64,000 nucleotides of DNA. Source: an uncultured Marinobacter sp. (GTDB lineage: Bacteria; Pseudomonadota; Gammaproteobacteria; Pseudomonadales; Oleiphilaceae). How positions within the stretch are numbered: position 1 is the first letter of the stretch; every line of letters begins with the position of its first letter. Positions 24,005 to 33,205 of the stretch are shown piece after piece. A model generated the notes under the pieces. The model ran no database searches. It was not told where the DNA came from and worked only from the letters and a program-made list of their open reading frames with translations. A program made the translations under genes and the position numbers. The stretch is taken from positions 62,001 through 126,000 of the forward strand of contig NZ_CAMYMK010000002.1 of the NCBI RefSeq assembly GCF_947259545.1, written 5' to 3'.

Positions 24005-24862
24005 GTGCTTGTGGTCCAGCTACGCGTGTTTTGCTTAACCGCCCTTGCGATGACCGCCTTTGCAGGAAACTCCTTGCTGTGTCGGGTGGCGTTGCGGGAC
24101 ACCGACATCGATGCCGCGAGTTTTACGTCGGTGCGTCTGGTGTCCGGAGCCCTGATGCTCTGGCTGCTGTTGTCACTTCGTGGTAATCGGCAGCCCCTCA
24201 AATACGGTTCCTGGGGATCCGCATTGGCGCTGTTTGCCTACGCAGCCACTTTTTCCTTTGCCTACGGTGGGGTGTCGGCAGCCATGGGAGCGCTGCTGTT
24301 GTTTGGTGCGGTGCAGGCAACCATGATCGGCATTGGTATCTGGCATGGCAATCGCCCCAATGGGATGCAGTGGGCAGGTTTTGTCGTGGCGTTTTCAGGA
24401 CTGATCGGCTTGCTGCTTCCGGGGCTCTCTGCGCCGCCCGTTGGCAGTGCGATGTTGATGATTCTCGCGGGTGTTTCCTGGGGAATCTATTCCCTTCGGG
24501 CGAAAGGGGCGGGTGAACCGACTGCTGTTACAACCGGCAATTTTATCCGTTCGGTACCATTGGCGCTGGCCCTCAGCCTGGTCATGCTTTTCCGTGTGGA
24601 AATGGATGCCGACGGATTCCTCTACGCGGTCGCTTCCGGAGCGATTACCTCTGGTATGGGCTATGCCATCTGGTACATGGCGCTGCCTCTGTTGCGGGCA
24701 ACATCGGCCGCCACCGTTCAGCTTAGTGTGCCGGTGATCGCCGCTTTGGGCGGCGTTCTGCTGTTGAGCGAACCCCTGACCCTGCGGCTGGTGGTGGCCG
24801 GGGTGGCCATTCTGGGCGGTATTGCCATTGTGATCCTGGCCGGTAACAGAAAGCCGGCCTGA
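24005..24862 (+). CDS. DMT/EamA family membrane transporter
   Basis: A 285-residue protein with ten predicted transmembrane helices in two EamA repeats. Landmarks: TAFAGNSLLCRVALRDTDIDAASFTSVRLVSGALML (first repeat opening), AALLLFGAVQATMIGIGIW, LAGVSWGIYSLRAKG (second repeat) and IWYMALPLLRATSAATVQLSVPVIAALGGVLLLSEPLTLRL, the classic EamA ending. The start is GTG at 24005 or GTG at 24011. Members export metabolites or drugs; substrate unknown. It converges with the ChaN-like gene seven bases away. Confidence 0.87.
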   Translation: MLVVQLRVFCLTALAMTAFAGNSLLCRVALRDTDIDAASFTSVRLVSGALMLWLLLSLRGNRQPLKYGSWGSALALFAYAATFSFAYGGVSAAMGALLLFGAVQATMIGIGIWHGNRPNGMQWAGFVVAFSGLIGLLLPGLSAPPVGSAMLMILAGVSWGIYSLRAKGAGEPTAVTTGNFIRSVPLALALSLVMLFRVEMDADGFLYAVASGAITSGMGYAIWYMALPLLRATSAATVQLSVPVIAALGGVLLLSEPLTLRLVVAGVAILGGIAIVILAGNRKPA

Positions 24863-24868
24863 GTTGGG

Positions 24869-25858
24869 TCAGTCGCAGGATATGTCCGCGGCCTGGCGAA
24901 ACTGCTCCCGGATGGCATTCCTGCGGCGCTCGTTGTCTGTGTATTCCTGCGGCAGGGGCTGCAGGAAGTACAGAAAATCCCCTTTCTGCTGATGGGCTTC
25001 GACCAGGCCCTGGAAGTCATCCCCGGGCTGCCAGAACGCCGGACTGATAACGGCCACGGATAAATCTGGGCGTTTCTTCTCCAGTACGGCCACCATGCCC
25101 AGGCGACTTTCAGCGTGGAAGGTGCCCGTCAGGTGAATTACCTGGTGACCGGGGTAGTCCCGCAGCGCCTGGATTACCTGGTCTGCCATGGTGTTATCCC
25201 GCAGGAGCTGGGCCTTGTAGCTGTTTTCAAAGCGGGCATCGGTGCCGGAGCTGTGGTTTTTCCCCAGGGTGTCAAAGAATTTCTCCCGGTAAGCTGGGGT
25301 GTCTGTGAACGGCGACTTTGGTAACTGGCTGCGCTCAGCCATTTCCAGAGAATCCAGGTAGACCTCACCCTGGCGTCCGATACAACGAACGGTATCCGCG
25401 GGGGCGTTGGCGGCAACGACCGGAATGTTCCGGGACTTGGAAAACTCCACCAGGGGGCGATAGGAGGCCTTGTAATTCGACCAGGCCCGGGCATCGGCAA
25501 TCAGCTCGGATTCTCCGGACAGTCCGGCCAGGTAGCGATCCAGTTCCTGCTGATGGTCCAGAGTGAACTGTTCCATAGTCAGCACCTGATGCGGGCGCTG
25601 TTGGTATAGCGCGGACTGGAGCAACGATTGCAGCAGGTGGGAACCGTGGTGGCCGTGATATTCCCCGATGACGATCACGTCGGCAGCCCGCAGCTGGCTG
25701 GCCAGCTGGTTAATAGAGAGCAAAGCCCCTTTGCCATTCGTGATGATGGCATCGTATTGCGTTTGCGGCGGCAGCACCTGCGTCCGATGGCTGGGCAGGG
25801 CCGTGCAGCCCGCAAGGAGCAGGTATGTAAGCAGCAGGGTCAGGCGCAAGGCATTCAT
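24869..25858 (-). CDS. ChaN family (DUF399) lipoprotein, putative haem-binding
   Basis: A 329-residue lipoprotein: signal MNALRLTLLLTYLLLAGC with lipobox LLAGC (Cys18). The mature domain carries the ChaN pattern: ADVIVIGEYHGHHGSHLLQSLLQSALYQQRPHQVLTMEQFTLDHQQELDRYL, with the conserved GE.H..H and MEQF motifs, and DNTMADQVIQALRDYPGHQVIHLTGTFHAESRLGM near the end. Known ChaN binds haem at the outer membrane and is iron-regulated; that role is likely here. It follows a small ribbon-helix-helix gene by 34 bases, so the two may be cotranscribed. Confidence 0.87.
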   Translation of the reverse strand: MNALRLTLLLTYLLLAGCTALPSHRTQVLPPQTQYDAIITNGKGALLSINQLASQLRAADVIVIGEYHGHHGSHLLQSLLQSALYQQRPHQVLTMEQFTLDHQQELDRYLAGLSGESELIADARAWSNYKASYRPLVEFSKSRNIPVVAANAPADTVRCIGRQGEVYLDSLEMAERSQLPKSPFTDTPAYREKFFDTLGKNHSSGTDARFENSYKAQLLRDNTMADQVIQALRDYPGHQVIHLTGTFHAESRLGMVAVLEKKRPDLSVAVISPAFWQPGDDFQGLVEAHQQKGDFLYFLQPLPQEYTDNERRRNAIREQFRQAADISCD

Positions 25859-25892
25859 GGTTCTCTATACGACCACGAAACACATTCGGTTG

Positions 25893-26069
25893 TCAGCTTT
25901 CAGGTGGGTTTTCTCGCCAGTTTTCACCAAGTCTCGCTTCCACGTATTCGCGAATGAACTGCCGGACCTTCTGTGATGGTGTGACATCCTCTTCTTTGCA
26001 CAGGGCTTCAAAGGCGGCTTTCTTTTGGGGATCTATCAGCAGGGTCAGGCGGGCTGTACGGTTTTCCAT
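25893..26069 (-). CDS. 58-residue ribbon-helix-helix (CopG-like) candidate DNA-binding protein
   Basis: A short ORF starting with ATG at 26069: MENRTARLTLLIDPQKKAAF, then a helix (EALCKEED), a turn (VTPSQ), and a second helix (KVRQFIREYVEARLGENW). A basic beta strand (RTARLTLLID) followed by two helices with TPSQ at the second helix start is the Arc/CopG/MetJ ribbon-helix-helix pattern. It is divergent from the sulP gene, with a 19-bp palindrome in the gap, and upstream of the ChaN-like gene. No toxin gene is adjacent, so it looks like a transcriptional regulator, perhaps autoregulatory, rather than an antitoxin. Confidence 0.72.
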   Translation of the reverse strand: MENRTARLTLLIDPQKKAAFEALCKEEDVTPSQKVRQFIREYVEARLGENWRENPPES

Positions 26070-26118
26070 GGTTGTTCATCACGCTCGTGCAGTTGTTGGC
26101 GGGTCTTGCATACATCAT

Positions 26119-26137
26119 ATGTTAATCAGATTAACAT
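26119..26137. promoter_or_regulatory. 19-bp palindrome, candidate operator
   Basis: ATGTTAATCAGATTAACAT is a perfect palindrome apart from its central base. It lies between the divergent ribbon-helix-helix gene and sulP and touches the predicted -35 element of the sulP promoter. Binding here would block sulP transcription and could control the small gene as well. Confidence 0.6.
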
Positions 26138-26164
26138 TGAATGACATTATGATGAGAATATAAT
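26137..26164 (+). promoter_or_regulatory. Predicted sigma-70 promoter of sulP gene
   Basis: TTGAAT at 26137-26142 and a consensus TATAAT at 26159-26164, 16 bases apart; the start codon is at 26199. Confidence 0.55.
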
Positions 26165-26198
26165 GTAAGCATAGCTGATTCAACAGTCGAGAACCTTC

Positions 26199-27932
26199 AT
26201 GCCGCACCGCGCCCACCTGTTTTCCCTGCGACTGGCACACGCCTTCCGGGAGGCCTGTCTCTATGAGCCTTACACTGGCCGGCGCCTGTCCCGGGATGTG
26301 ATGGCCGGGTTGACGGTGGGGATTATTGCCATTCCGCTGGCCATGGCTCTGGCCATCGCCAGTGGTGTTCCGCCCCAATACGGGCTTTATACCGCATTCA
26401 TTGCCGGTTTCCTGATCGCCCTGTTGGGCGGCAGCCGGTTCAGTATCTCAGGGCCGACCGCTGCGTTTGTTGTCATCCTTTATCCCATTGCGCAATCCCA
26501 TGGTCTGGGTGGCCTGTTGCTGGCGACGCTGATGTCCGGTGTGCTGCTGGTGATCATGGCGCTTATGCGTCTGGGGCGGTTCATTGAGTATATTCCGGAA
26601 TCCGTCACGCTGGGGTTCACTGGCGGTATTGCTGTAGTCATTGCAACTCTGCAGGTAAAAGACTTTTTCGGGCTGAGCCTGGAGACCATGCCCGAGCATT
26701 TCTGGGACAAACTTGCTGCGCTGGCTCAGGCGCTGCCAGGCGTGGATGCCATGAGTACACTGGTGGCGGTCACGACACTGGCCGTTATGCTGCTGTGGCC
26801 CCGCCTGAGAACGCCTATCCCGCCCCACCTGCCTGCTGTGCTGTTTGGCAGTCTGCTGGCACTGTTTCTGAACACCAACGGTGCCGACATTGCAACGATC
26901 GGTTCCCGTTTCAGCTATCTGATGCCTGGCGGTTCAGCGGGGACCGGTATTCCCCCCTTCCTGCCGGAATTTAACTGGCCCTGGCTGCGCCCGGATGCTG
27001 AGGGCCACCCACTCGGCATCAGTTGGACCATGGTGCAGGAGCTGCTGCCAGCGGCGTTTGCTATTGCCATGCTTGGCGCCATTGAATCCCTGTTATGCGC
27101 GGTTGTACTCGATGGCATGACCGGAAAACGCCACAGTGCCAACAGCGAGTTGCTCGGCCAGGGCATTGGCAACATTGTCACCCCGTTCTTTGGAGGGATT
27201 ACGGCAACGGCTGCAATCGCCCGTTCCGCTGCCAACTACAAGGCTGGAGCCGAGTCGCCGGTGGCGGCGATGATTCACGCTGCTGTGGTGTTGCTGGCCC
27301 TGGTTTTTCTGTCCCCATTGTTGGCGTACCTGCCGATGGCGGCCATGGCCTCGTTGTTGATCATGGTGGCCTGGAACATGAGTGAAGCGCCGAAATCGGT
27401 GCACCTGCTGAAAACCGCTCCGAGGAGCGATGTGCTGGTTTTCCTCACCTGTTTTTCCCTGACCGTGGCACTGGACATGGTGATCGCCATTACCACCGGT
27501 ATCCTGCTGGCGGCCGTTCTGTTCATGCGGGAAATGGCTCAGATGACCAGGGTCACGGATATTACCGGCAACCAGCGCATAGTGAGCGCCGGACTGCCTG
27601 AGGGCTGGCAGGTCTTCAAGATCAATGGTCCGCTGTTCTTCGCGGCGGCTGATCGTATCTTTGGCGAATTGGCCGGTCTGTCCCGTAATGCCCGTGGCTT
27701 TATCCTTTACATGGACGGTGTAACGGTCCTGGACGCTGGCGGGTTGTCGGCCCTGAACAAGCTGGTTGAGGTCTGCCAGGCAGAAGGCACCCGGATCGTG
27801 GTCGCCGATCTTCAGTTCCAGCCGCTGAAAACCCTGGCGCGGGCCGGCGTAGGACCTGTTGAGGGTGTCAGCAGTTTCTACTCCTCCCTGGAGGCCGCCC
27901 TGACCGCGGTCAGGGCCCGGCCCAGCCGGTAG
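26199..27932 (+). CDS. SulP family anion transporter with STAS domain
   Basis: A 577-residue SLC26/SulP protein. The N-terminal helices open with YTGRRLSRDVMAGLTVGIIAIPLAMALAIASGVPPQYGLYTAFIAGFLIALLGGSRFSISGPTAAF, the SulP signature. About 12-14 transmembrane segments follow, with GQGIGNIVTPFFGGITATAAIARSAANYKAG at the substrate site. The C-terminal STAS domain (about 440-570) includes FKINGPLFFAAADRIFGEL and LYMDGVTVLDAGGLSALNKL; the loop Thr/Asp position that can be phosphorylated in anti-sigma antagonists reads LDAGG. The transported ion may be sulphate, bicarbonate or a dicarboxylate; it cannot be told from sequence. Confidence 0.92.
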   Translation: MPHRAHLFSLRLAHAFREACLYEPYTGRRLSRDVMAGLTVGIIAIPLAMALAIASGVPPQYGLYTAFIAGFLIALLGGSRFSISGPTAAFVVILYPIAQSHGLGGLLLATLMSGVLLVIMALMRLGRFIEYIPESVTLGFTGGIAVVIATLQVKDFFGLSLETMPEHFWDKLAALAQALPGVDAMSTLVAVTTLAVMLLWPRLRTPIPPHLPAVLFGSLLALFLNTNGADIATIGSRFSYLMPGGSAGTGIPPFLPEFNWPWLRPDAEGHPLGISWTMVQELLPAAFAIAMLGAIESLLCAVVLDGMTGKRHSANSELLGQGIGNIVTPFFGGITATAAIARSAANYKAGAESPVAAMIHAAVVLLALVFLSPLLAYLPMAAMASLLIMVAWNMSEAPKSVHLLKTAPRSDVLVFLTCFSLTVALDMVIAITTGILLAAVLFMREMAQMTRVTDITGNQRIVSAGLPEGWQVFKINGPLFFAAADRIFGELAGLSRNARGFILYMDGVTVLDAGGLSALNKLVEVCQAEGTRIVVADLQFQPLKTLARAGVGPVEGVSSFYSSLEAALTAVRARPSR

Positions 27933-27949
27933 TGCGTTCCCTGAAACCG

Positions 27950-29194
27950 TTACATTGGCCAGTGCAGTTGAAGGTTGCCGCCGCCGAACCCGAATTTGTG
28001 CAAGTAGAATGTCGGGTTCAGTGTCAGTACCGCATGATCCTGTTTGGAAATGATGGTTTCGAACGGCAGCGCAAGCTTGCCGGTAAAGCCATGATGGCGG
28101 CGGTCGCGGTTCTCGGCAAAGCTCTGGCGAATGTCGGGAGTGCTCAGATATAGCCCCGGGGATAACCGGGACCTGGGAGATAATGGAAGGGATAAGCCGC
28201 CGTATACAGTGGGCTCCCGGCGCCGGACGGATCCGATATCGTTCAGCGCCCTGCCGAAGAATCCTTCCTCATCCAGGTCAAGGTATGACAGACCGATATG
28301 GGGATGAAAGCGTCGTCCGGTATCCGTCACGCGGCTATCCAGCTTGATGTGGTCGCGGGAGAAGGCGGAGGAAGCCGGCTTATCTGCGCCGAATAGCTGG
28401 TAGTCCCGGCGTGTCCGTTCGCCGCTGACTTCCAGGTGCCAGCGCCAGTTATTCCAGCGGAAGCGATGGGTCAGCGCGGCCTTGAGGGATTCGTTTACCA
28501 CTTGCAGGTTTTCGGTTCGGCTCAGAAACTCGGACTTTGGTGACACTGTGAGGGAGGCTGTAGTGCCGAGGGTCGGGTGTGTCGCTTCCGGCGCCTGGTG
28601 CCATTGCATGAAAAAACTCTGGGGCTTGTGAATGAACTCGTCGTCGGTATCGGATTTGTCATTGAAATACGTGTCCGGCAGGATCCAGCTGCCATGAATC
28701 CAGCTGTTTCCGTTGAGATATTGGCGGGCACTGAAATAGACGTCAGACTCTGATTTATTGGAGAACACGTCCCCCTGAATCCACAGCTCCGTGCGGTCCG
28801 TCAGGTTATGGCGGAAACCCACTAGCTGGCGTTGGTAGGCTCCGTCCAGGTCCTCGCTGCGCTGGATATCGAGCAGGAACCCTTGCCGGTCGTGGTCAAA
28901 CCCGAAGTCGTTGCGGAAACGGAAATCCAGATACAGGCGTCGGCTACTGACACTTCCCCCGGTGCCTCTGATGCCGTTATCCGTGACGGCCGGGATTGCC
29001 TGCAGGTGATCAAACGTCAGTTCATGGAGGAAGCGTTCGGTGTTGTAGGCCTCATCCCGCCCCTGAACCACTGCATCCTGTCGCCAGGGTTGGGGAAGGT
29101 GAGCATTGCTGGATAAGGCATGGGGAGCCAGGGCGCCCGAGATGGTCAGGGTGATGCCAAGAACGATTCCGTTGGAAATCAGGCGCCGCTTCAT
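27950..29194 (-). CDS. Predicted outer-membrane beta-barrel protein, unknown family
   Basis: A 414-residue exported protein with signal peptide (LISNGIVLGITLTISGALAPHALS). The mature part is rich in alternating polar/hydrophobic strands (RRLYLDFRFRNDFGFDHDRQGFLLDIQRS, ELWIQGDVFSNKSESDVYFSARQYL, HRFRWNNWRWHLEVSGER) and ends NLQLHWPM, consistent with a barrel of about 14-16 strands. I do not recognise the family. It converges with sulP (17 bases) and diverges from the channel gene. Confidence 0.6.
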   Translation of the reverse strand: MKRRLISNGIVLGITLTISGALAPHALSSNAHLPQPWRQDAVVQGRDEAYNTERFLHELTFDHLQAIPAVTDNGIRGTGGSVSSRRLYLDFRFRNDFGFDHDRQGFLLDIQRSEDLDGAYQRQLVGFRHNLTDRTELWIQGDVFSNKSESDVYFSARQYLNGNSWIHGSWILPDTYFNDKSDTDDEFIHKPQSFFMQWHQAPEATHPTLGTTASLTVSPKSEFLSRTENLQVVNESLKAALTHRFRWNNWRWHLEVSGERTRRDYQLFGADKPASSAFSRDHIKLDSRVTDTGRRFHPHIGLSYLDLDEEGFFGRALNDIGSVRRREPTVYGGLSLPLSPRSRLSPGLYLSTPDIRQSFAENRDRRHHGFTGKLALPFETIISKQDHAVLTLNPTFYLHKFGFGGGNLQLHWPM

Positions 29195-29268
29195 GCTCTT
29201 CGGGACCTTCGTCAGTGTTATTACGCTATGCTACGTGTGTTTTGCATCCAGGGGCAAAAGGAAGCCAC

Positions 29269-31215
29269 ATGCTGCCATTTCGCATTATTGATCGAATCAA
29301 ATTTATTGTAGAACGTCAGCTGGTTAAGGGGGCGGGATTTCAGTTGCTGGTGGTCGGCGTGTTCATCGGTCTGATCTCTCTGATTGGCGGTTTGCTGGTG
29401 ATGCCCCAGGACGATGCCTTTGACACCACCGGCTCGGCCATCTGGTGGGCTTTCCTGCGTCTGACCGACCCGGGGTATCTGGGGGACGATGTCGGCACCT
29501 GGCAGAGGTTCGTGTCCACGCTGCTGACCATCAGTGGTTACGTGGTTTTCATGGGCACGCTGGTGGCGATCCTGACCCGCTGGTTGATCGCCAAGATGGC
29601 TGATCTCGAGCGCGGGCTGACACCGGTCACCCTGAAGAATCACGTGGTGGTACTGGGCTGGACCAGTCAGACCCTGCCGCTGCTTTCTGAACTGCTGGGC
29701 TCGTCGGGGCGAATGCGCCGGTTTCTGGAAAAGCACGATACCCAGACGCTCAATCTGGTGGTGCTCTCGGAACATGCTTCGGCGTTACAGGTCCATGAAT
29801 TGAGGAACGAGCCGGGCATCAGGGGTAAGGCTCGTCGAGTTATTCTGCGCGCCGGGTTGGCCATCCAGCCGGACGCGTTGCATCGGGTCGCCTGCCTGGA
29901 CGCAGCGGCGGTGATTGTTCCCAGTGCTGTCCATGAGGCGGGCACGCTGGTGACCTCCGATGTGGAAACGGTCAAGGCATTGTTGTCGATTGCGGCCCAG
30001 GCGCGGCATTTCGGCGCCCCCCTGCCTTTTGTAGTGGCGGAAATTCAGGATATCCGCAAGCATCCGGTCATCGAGCGCGCCTACCCGGGGGCGGTAGAAG
30101 TGGTGGGTGGCGATGCCACCATCAGTCGGTTGATGGTACAGAATATCCTGCATCCGGGATTATCCGAGGTTTACAACGAACTCCTCACCGCTGGTGAAGG
30201 GAATGAAATCTATGTGCGTGGCGGTGAGTCCGTTGCTGGTATGACTCTGGGAGAAATCGCGGCCCAACGTCCGTTGGCTGTTGTGCTGGGGATTCTGAAG
30301 CCGAGAGGGAGCAGTTGGGATGTGCGACTGGTTGCCCCCTCAGATACTCCGATTGAAATGACGGATCGGGTCATCATGCTGGCCCGCGATTATTCGGAAA
30401 CTGAAGCCAATTCCAAGCTCGCTCCGTTGTCCGTCATTACCCGGGGGGAACCCGGTCGGTACCTTCACAAGACCGCAGGCCGTCCTCGTACGGTGCTGGT
30501 GTTGGGGTGGAATCGCCGGGTGCCCAGTTTGATTGCGGAGTTTGGCAGTTATGTGCGGCAGCCGTTTAATGTGGATATTGTTTCTGTCGTGTCGGCGACA
30601 GAAAGGGAGCGGGATATCGCCAGGTACATACAGGATCACCACCAGGTCACCTGCCATCATATTGAGGCGGATTATATGGTCGAGGATGAATTGCGCAATG
30701 TCCGCCCTGCCGATTACGACGCCGTCATCCTGCTGAGTAGTGACCGCCTGGCTTCAGGTGAGGAGGCCGATGCCCGGGCGATGGTGGGGTATCTGCAACT
30801 GGAAGATATTCTTGCCGAGAGCTACCGCAGGCCTCAGATAATCATGGAGCTGAGCGATCCTGACAATCGCCATCTGTTATGCGGTCACCAGAGTGAGATG
30901 ATGATCAGCCCGATGATTCTCAGCCATGTCCTGGCGCAGGTGGCCTTGCGAAGGGAATTGCGGGTAGTGCTCGACGAACTGTTTACCGTGGGTGGTGCGG
31001 AAATACAGTTTCGTGATCCTCGGGATTACCCGTTGCCCGCGAGTGTCGATTTTCATCTGCTGGAGCGAATCCTGTCAGAGCGAGGCGAACTGGCATTGGG
31101 AGTGTTTCGACACAGTGGGGGCTCAGATGGCAGGCGCCTGGAATTAAATCCACCGCGCAAGCGGTTTCTGGACCTTCAGCCGGATGACCAGTTGGTTGTG
31201 ATGGCGAATACCTGA
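29269..31215 (+). CDS. CASTOR/POLLUX-type ion channel with two RCK-like NAD-binding domains
   Basis: A 648-residue protein. Two or three N-terminal hydrophobic segments include LLVVGVFIGLISLIGGLLVM and a pore-like stretch (AIWWAFLRLTDPGYLGDDVGTWQRFVSTLLTISGYVVFMGTLVAIL). A CASTOR/POLLUX RCK domain follows (LKNHVVVLGWTSQTLPLLSELL and RVILRAGLAIQPDALHRVACLDAAAVIVPS), then a second Rossmann-like domain (RTVLVLGWNRRVPSLIAEFGSY). The plant homologues are nuclear cation channels in symbiosis; bacterial ones are probably K+ or Ca2+ channels gated through the RCK ring. ATG at 29269 has AAGGAAG upstream. Confidence 0.85.
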   Translation: MLPFRIIDRIKFIVERQLVKGAGFQLLVVGVFIGLISLIGGLLVMPQDDAFDTTGSAIWWAFLRLTDPGYLGDDVGTWQRFVSTLLTISGYVVFMGTLVAILTRWLIAKMADLERGLTPVTLKNHVVVLGWTSQTLPLLSELLGSSGRMRRFLEKHDTQTLNLVVLSEHASALQVHELRNEPGIRGKARRVILRAGLAIQPDALHRVACLDAAAVIVPSAVHEAGTLVTSDVETVKALLSIAAQARHFGAPLPFVVAEIQDIRKHPVIERAYPGAVEVVGGDATISRLMVQNILHPGLSEVYNELLTAGEGNEIYVRGGESVAGMTLGEIAAQRPLAVVLGILKPRGSSWDVRLVAPSDTPIEMTDRVIMLARDYSETEANSKLAPLSVITRGEPGRYLHKTAGRPRTVLVLGWNRRVPSLIAEFGSYVRQPFNVDIVSVVSATERERDIARYIQDHHQVTCHHIEADYMVEDELRNVRPADYDAVILLSSDRLASGEEADARAMVGYLQLEDILAESYRRPQIIMELSDPDNRHLLCGHQSEMMISPMILSHVLAQVALRRELRVVLDELFTVGGAEIQFRDPRDYPLPASVDFHLLERILSERGELALGVFRHSGGSDGRRLELNPPRKRFLDLQPDDQLVVMANT

Positions 31216-31452
31216 CGCCGAATGGCGAGGCAGCAGGATCGGGGCCAGGTGTGTTTATTCTGGCTGTCTTGATCATTCACCAGGAAAATGCCGAAAATAG
31301 ATAATATAAATTTCAATTATAAATTCAAAGGTACTAAAGTAGCTTCCATCGTCAGCAGCCTGAGCGATTTTTGAGCGGGTTGTTGGCTCACTGGAGTAGT
31401 ATTCTGCTTCTGATGAAGAGCACCTCAAACCCTAAACGACAGGACTGAGATC

Positions 31453-33045
31453 ATGCCATACGCAAAAGACGTTGACGCCATTGCTTCTATCCTGAAGCAA
31501 AACCCGACCTGGAACGCCATCAATCCGAAGCACGCAGCCCGCATGCGCGCTCAGAACAAGTTCAAGACCGGTCTGGATATCGCCAAGTACACCGCCAAGA
31601 TCATGCGCGAAGACATGGCGAACTACGACAACGACACTTCCCAGTACACCCAGTCTCTGGGCTGCTGGCACGGCTTCATTGGCCAGCAGAAGATGCTGTC
31701 CATCAAGAAGCACTTCGGTACCACCAAGCGTCGTTACCTGTACCTGTCTGGCTGGATGGTTGCTGCCCTGCGCTCCGAGTTCGGTCCGCTGCCTGACCAG
31801 TCCATGCACGAGAAGACCGCTGTATCTGGTCTGATCGAAGAGCTGTACACCTTCCTGCGTCAGGCGGATGCCTGGGAACTGAACCACCTGTTCCGTGCTC
31901 TGGAAGAAGCTGAGAACGCCGGCGACACTGCCAAAGCTGAAGAGCTGATCAAGCAGATCGACAACCACGAAACTCACGTTGTGCCGATCATTGCTGACAT
32001 CGACGCTGGTTTCGGTAACGCCGAAGCGACCTACCTGCTGGCCAAGCAGATGATTGAAGCGGGCGCTTGCTGTATCCAGATCGAGAACCAGGTTTCTGAC
32101 GAGAAGCAGTGTGGCCACCAGGACGGTAAAGTAACCGTTCCTCACGCGGACTTCCTGTCCAAGATCAACGCCGTACGTCTGGCGTTCCTGGAACTGGGTG
32201 TGGACGACGGTGTTATCGTTGCCCGTACTGACTCCCTGGGCGCAGGCCTGACCCAGAAGATTGCGGTGACCAACGAGCCGGGTGATCTGGGTGACCAGTA
32301 CAACAGCTTCATCGATGGCGAAGTTATCGAGAAGGCTGAAGACATCAACAACGGCGACGTTGTTATCAAGCAGAAGGGCCAGCTGGTTCGTCCGAAGCGT
32401 CTGGCTTCTGGCCTGTTCCAGTTCAAGCCGGGCACCGGCGAGGACCGTGTGGTTCTGGACTGTATCACCAGCCTGCAGAACGGCGCTGACCTGCTGTGGA
32501 TCGAAACCGAGAAGCCGCACGTTGGCCAGATTGCTTCCATGGTTAACCGCATCAAGGAAGTGGTACCCGACGCCAAGCTGGTTTACAACAACAGCCCGTC
32601 CTTCAACTGGACTCTGAACTTCCGTCAGCAGGTATTCGACGCATGGCAGGAAGAAGGCAAGGATGTATCTGCCTACGACCGCGCCAAGCTGATGAGCGAA
32701 GAGTACGACAACACCGAGCTGGGTCAGCTGGCAGACGAGTGGTGCCGTAACTTCCAGCGTGACGGTTCACGCGAAGCAGGTATCTTCCACCACCTGATCA
32801 CGCTGCCGACGTACCACACTGCAGCCCTGTCCACCGACAACCTGGCCAAAGGCTACTTCGGTGACGAAGGCATGCTGGCCTACGTAGCAGGCGTTCAGCG
32901 TAAGGAAATCCGTCAGGGTATCGCCACCGTTAAGCACCAGGATATGGCTGGTTCCAACATCGGTGACGACCACAAAGAGTTCTTCGCAGGTGATGCGGCT
33001 CTGAAAGCTGGTGGTAAAGACAACACCATGAACCAGTTCGGTTAA
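31453..33045 (+). CDS. aceA: Isocitrate lyase
   Basis: A 530-residue glyoxylate-cycle enzyme (isocitrate to succinate plus glyoxylate), needed for growth on acetate, fatty acids and alkanes. The catalytic loop reads EKQCGHQDGK (C220), the KQCGH variant of the larger Pseudomonas-type isocitrate lyases rather than KKCGH. ADIDAGFGNAEATYLLAKQMIEAGA and SPSFNW are other active-site segments. Codon choice is very strongly biased (CTG, CGT, GGT, AAC, GAA), unlike its neighbours, which indicates high expression. It has AGGACTGAG ahead of ATG and a strong terminator behind it. The malate synthase gene is not in the window. Confidence 0.96.
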   Translation: MPYAKDVDAIASILKQNPTWNAINPKHAARMRAQNKFKTGLDIAKYTAKIMREDMANYDNDTSQYTQSLGCWHGFIGQQKMLSIKKHFGTTKRRYLYLSGWMVAALRSEFGPLPDQSMHEKTAVSGLIEELYTFLRQADAWELNHLFRALEEAENAGDTAKAEELIKQIDNHETHVVPIIADIDAGFGNAEATYLLAKQMIEAGACCIQIENQVSDEKQCGHQDGKVTVPHADFLSKINAVRLAFLELGVDDGVIVARTDSLGAGLTQKIAVTNEPGDLGDQYNSFIDGEVIEKAEDINNGDVVIKQKGQLVRPKRLASGLFQFKPGTGEDRVVLDCITSLQNGADLLWIETEKPHVGQIASMVNRIKEVVPDAKLVYNNSPSFNWTLNFRQQVFDAWQEEGKDVSAYDRAKLMSEEYDNTELGQLADEWCRNFQRDGSREAGIFHHLITLPTYHTAALSTDNLAKGYFGDEGMLAYVAGVQRKEIRQGIATVKHQDMAGSNIGDDHKEFFAGDAALKAGGKDNTMNQFG

Positions 33046-33097
33046 TCGAACGGTCAGGTGTCTGTCGGCCGGGGGAAAAAGTCCCTGGCTGAATCCC

Positions 33098-33130
33098 AAA
33101 ACCCCGCCCTGGTGCGGGGTTTTGTTTTTT
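33098..33130 (+). terminator. Terminator after aceA
   Basis: AAAACCCCGC at 33098-33107 pairs with GCGGGGTTTT at 33114-33123 (10 bp), followed by a T-rich tract. Confidence 0.92.
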
Positions 33131-33205
33131 TAACACTGATCGTTTTCTCTATATTTCTGAATTTCCTGCATAAACTATCCGCATTGAGCGCATGCGCCGT
33201 AAATG

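Noticed and set aside
31432-32520. A 362-codon open frame opposite aceA
   Set aside because: A shadow of the strongly biased aceA codons; its translation (Val/Leu/Gln-rich) matches no protein pattern.
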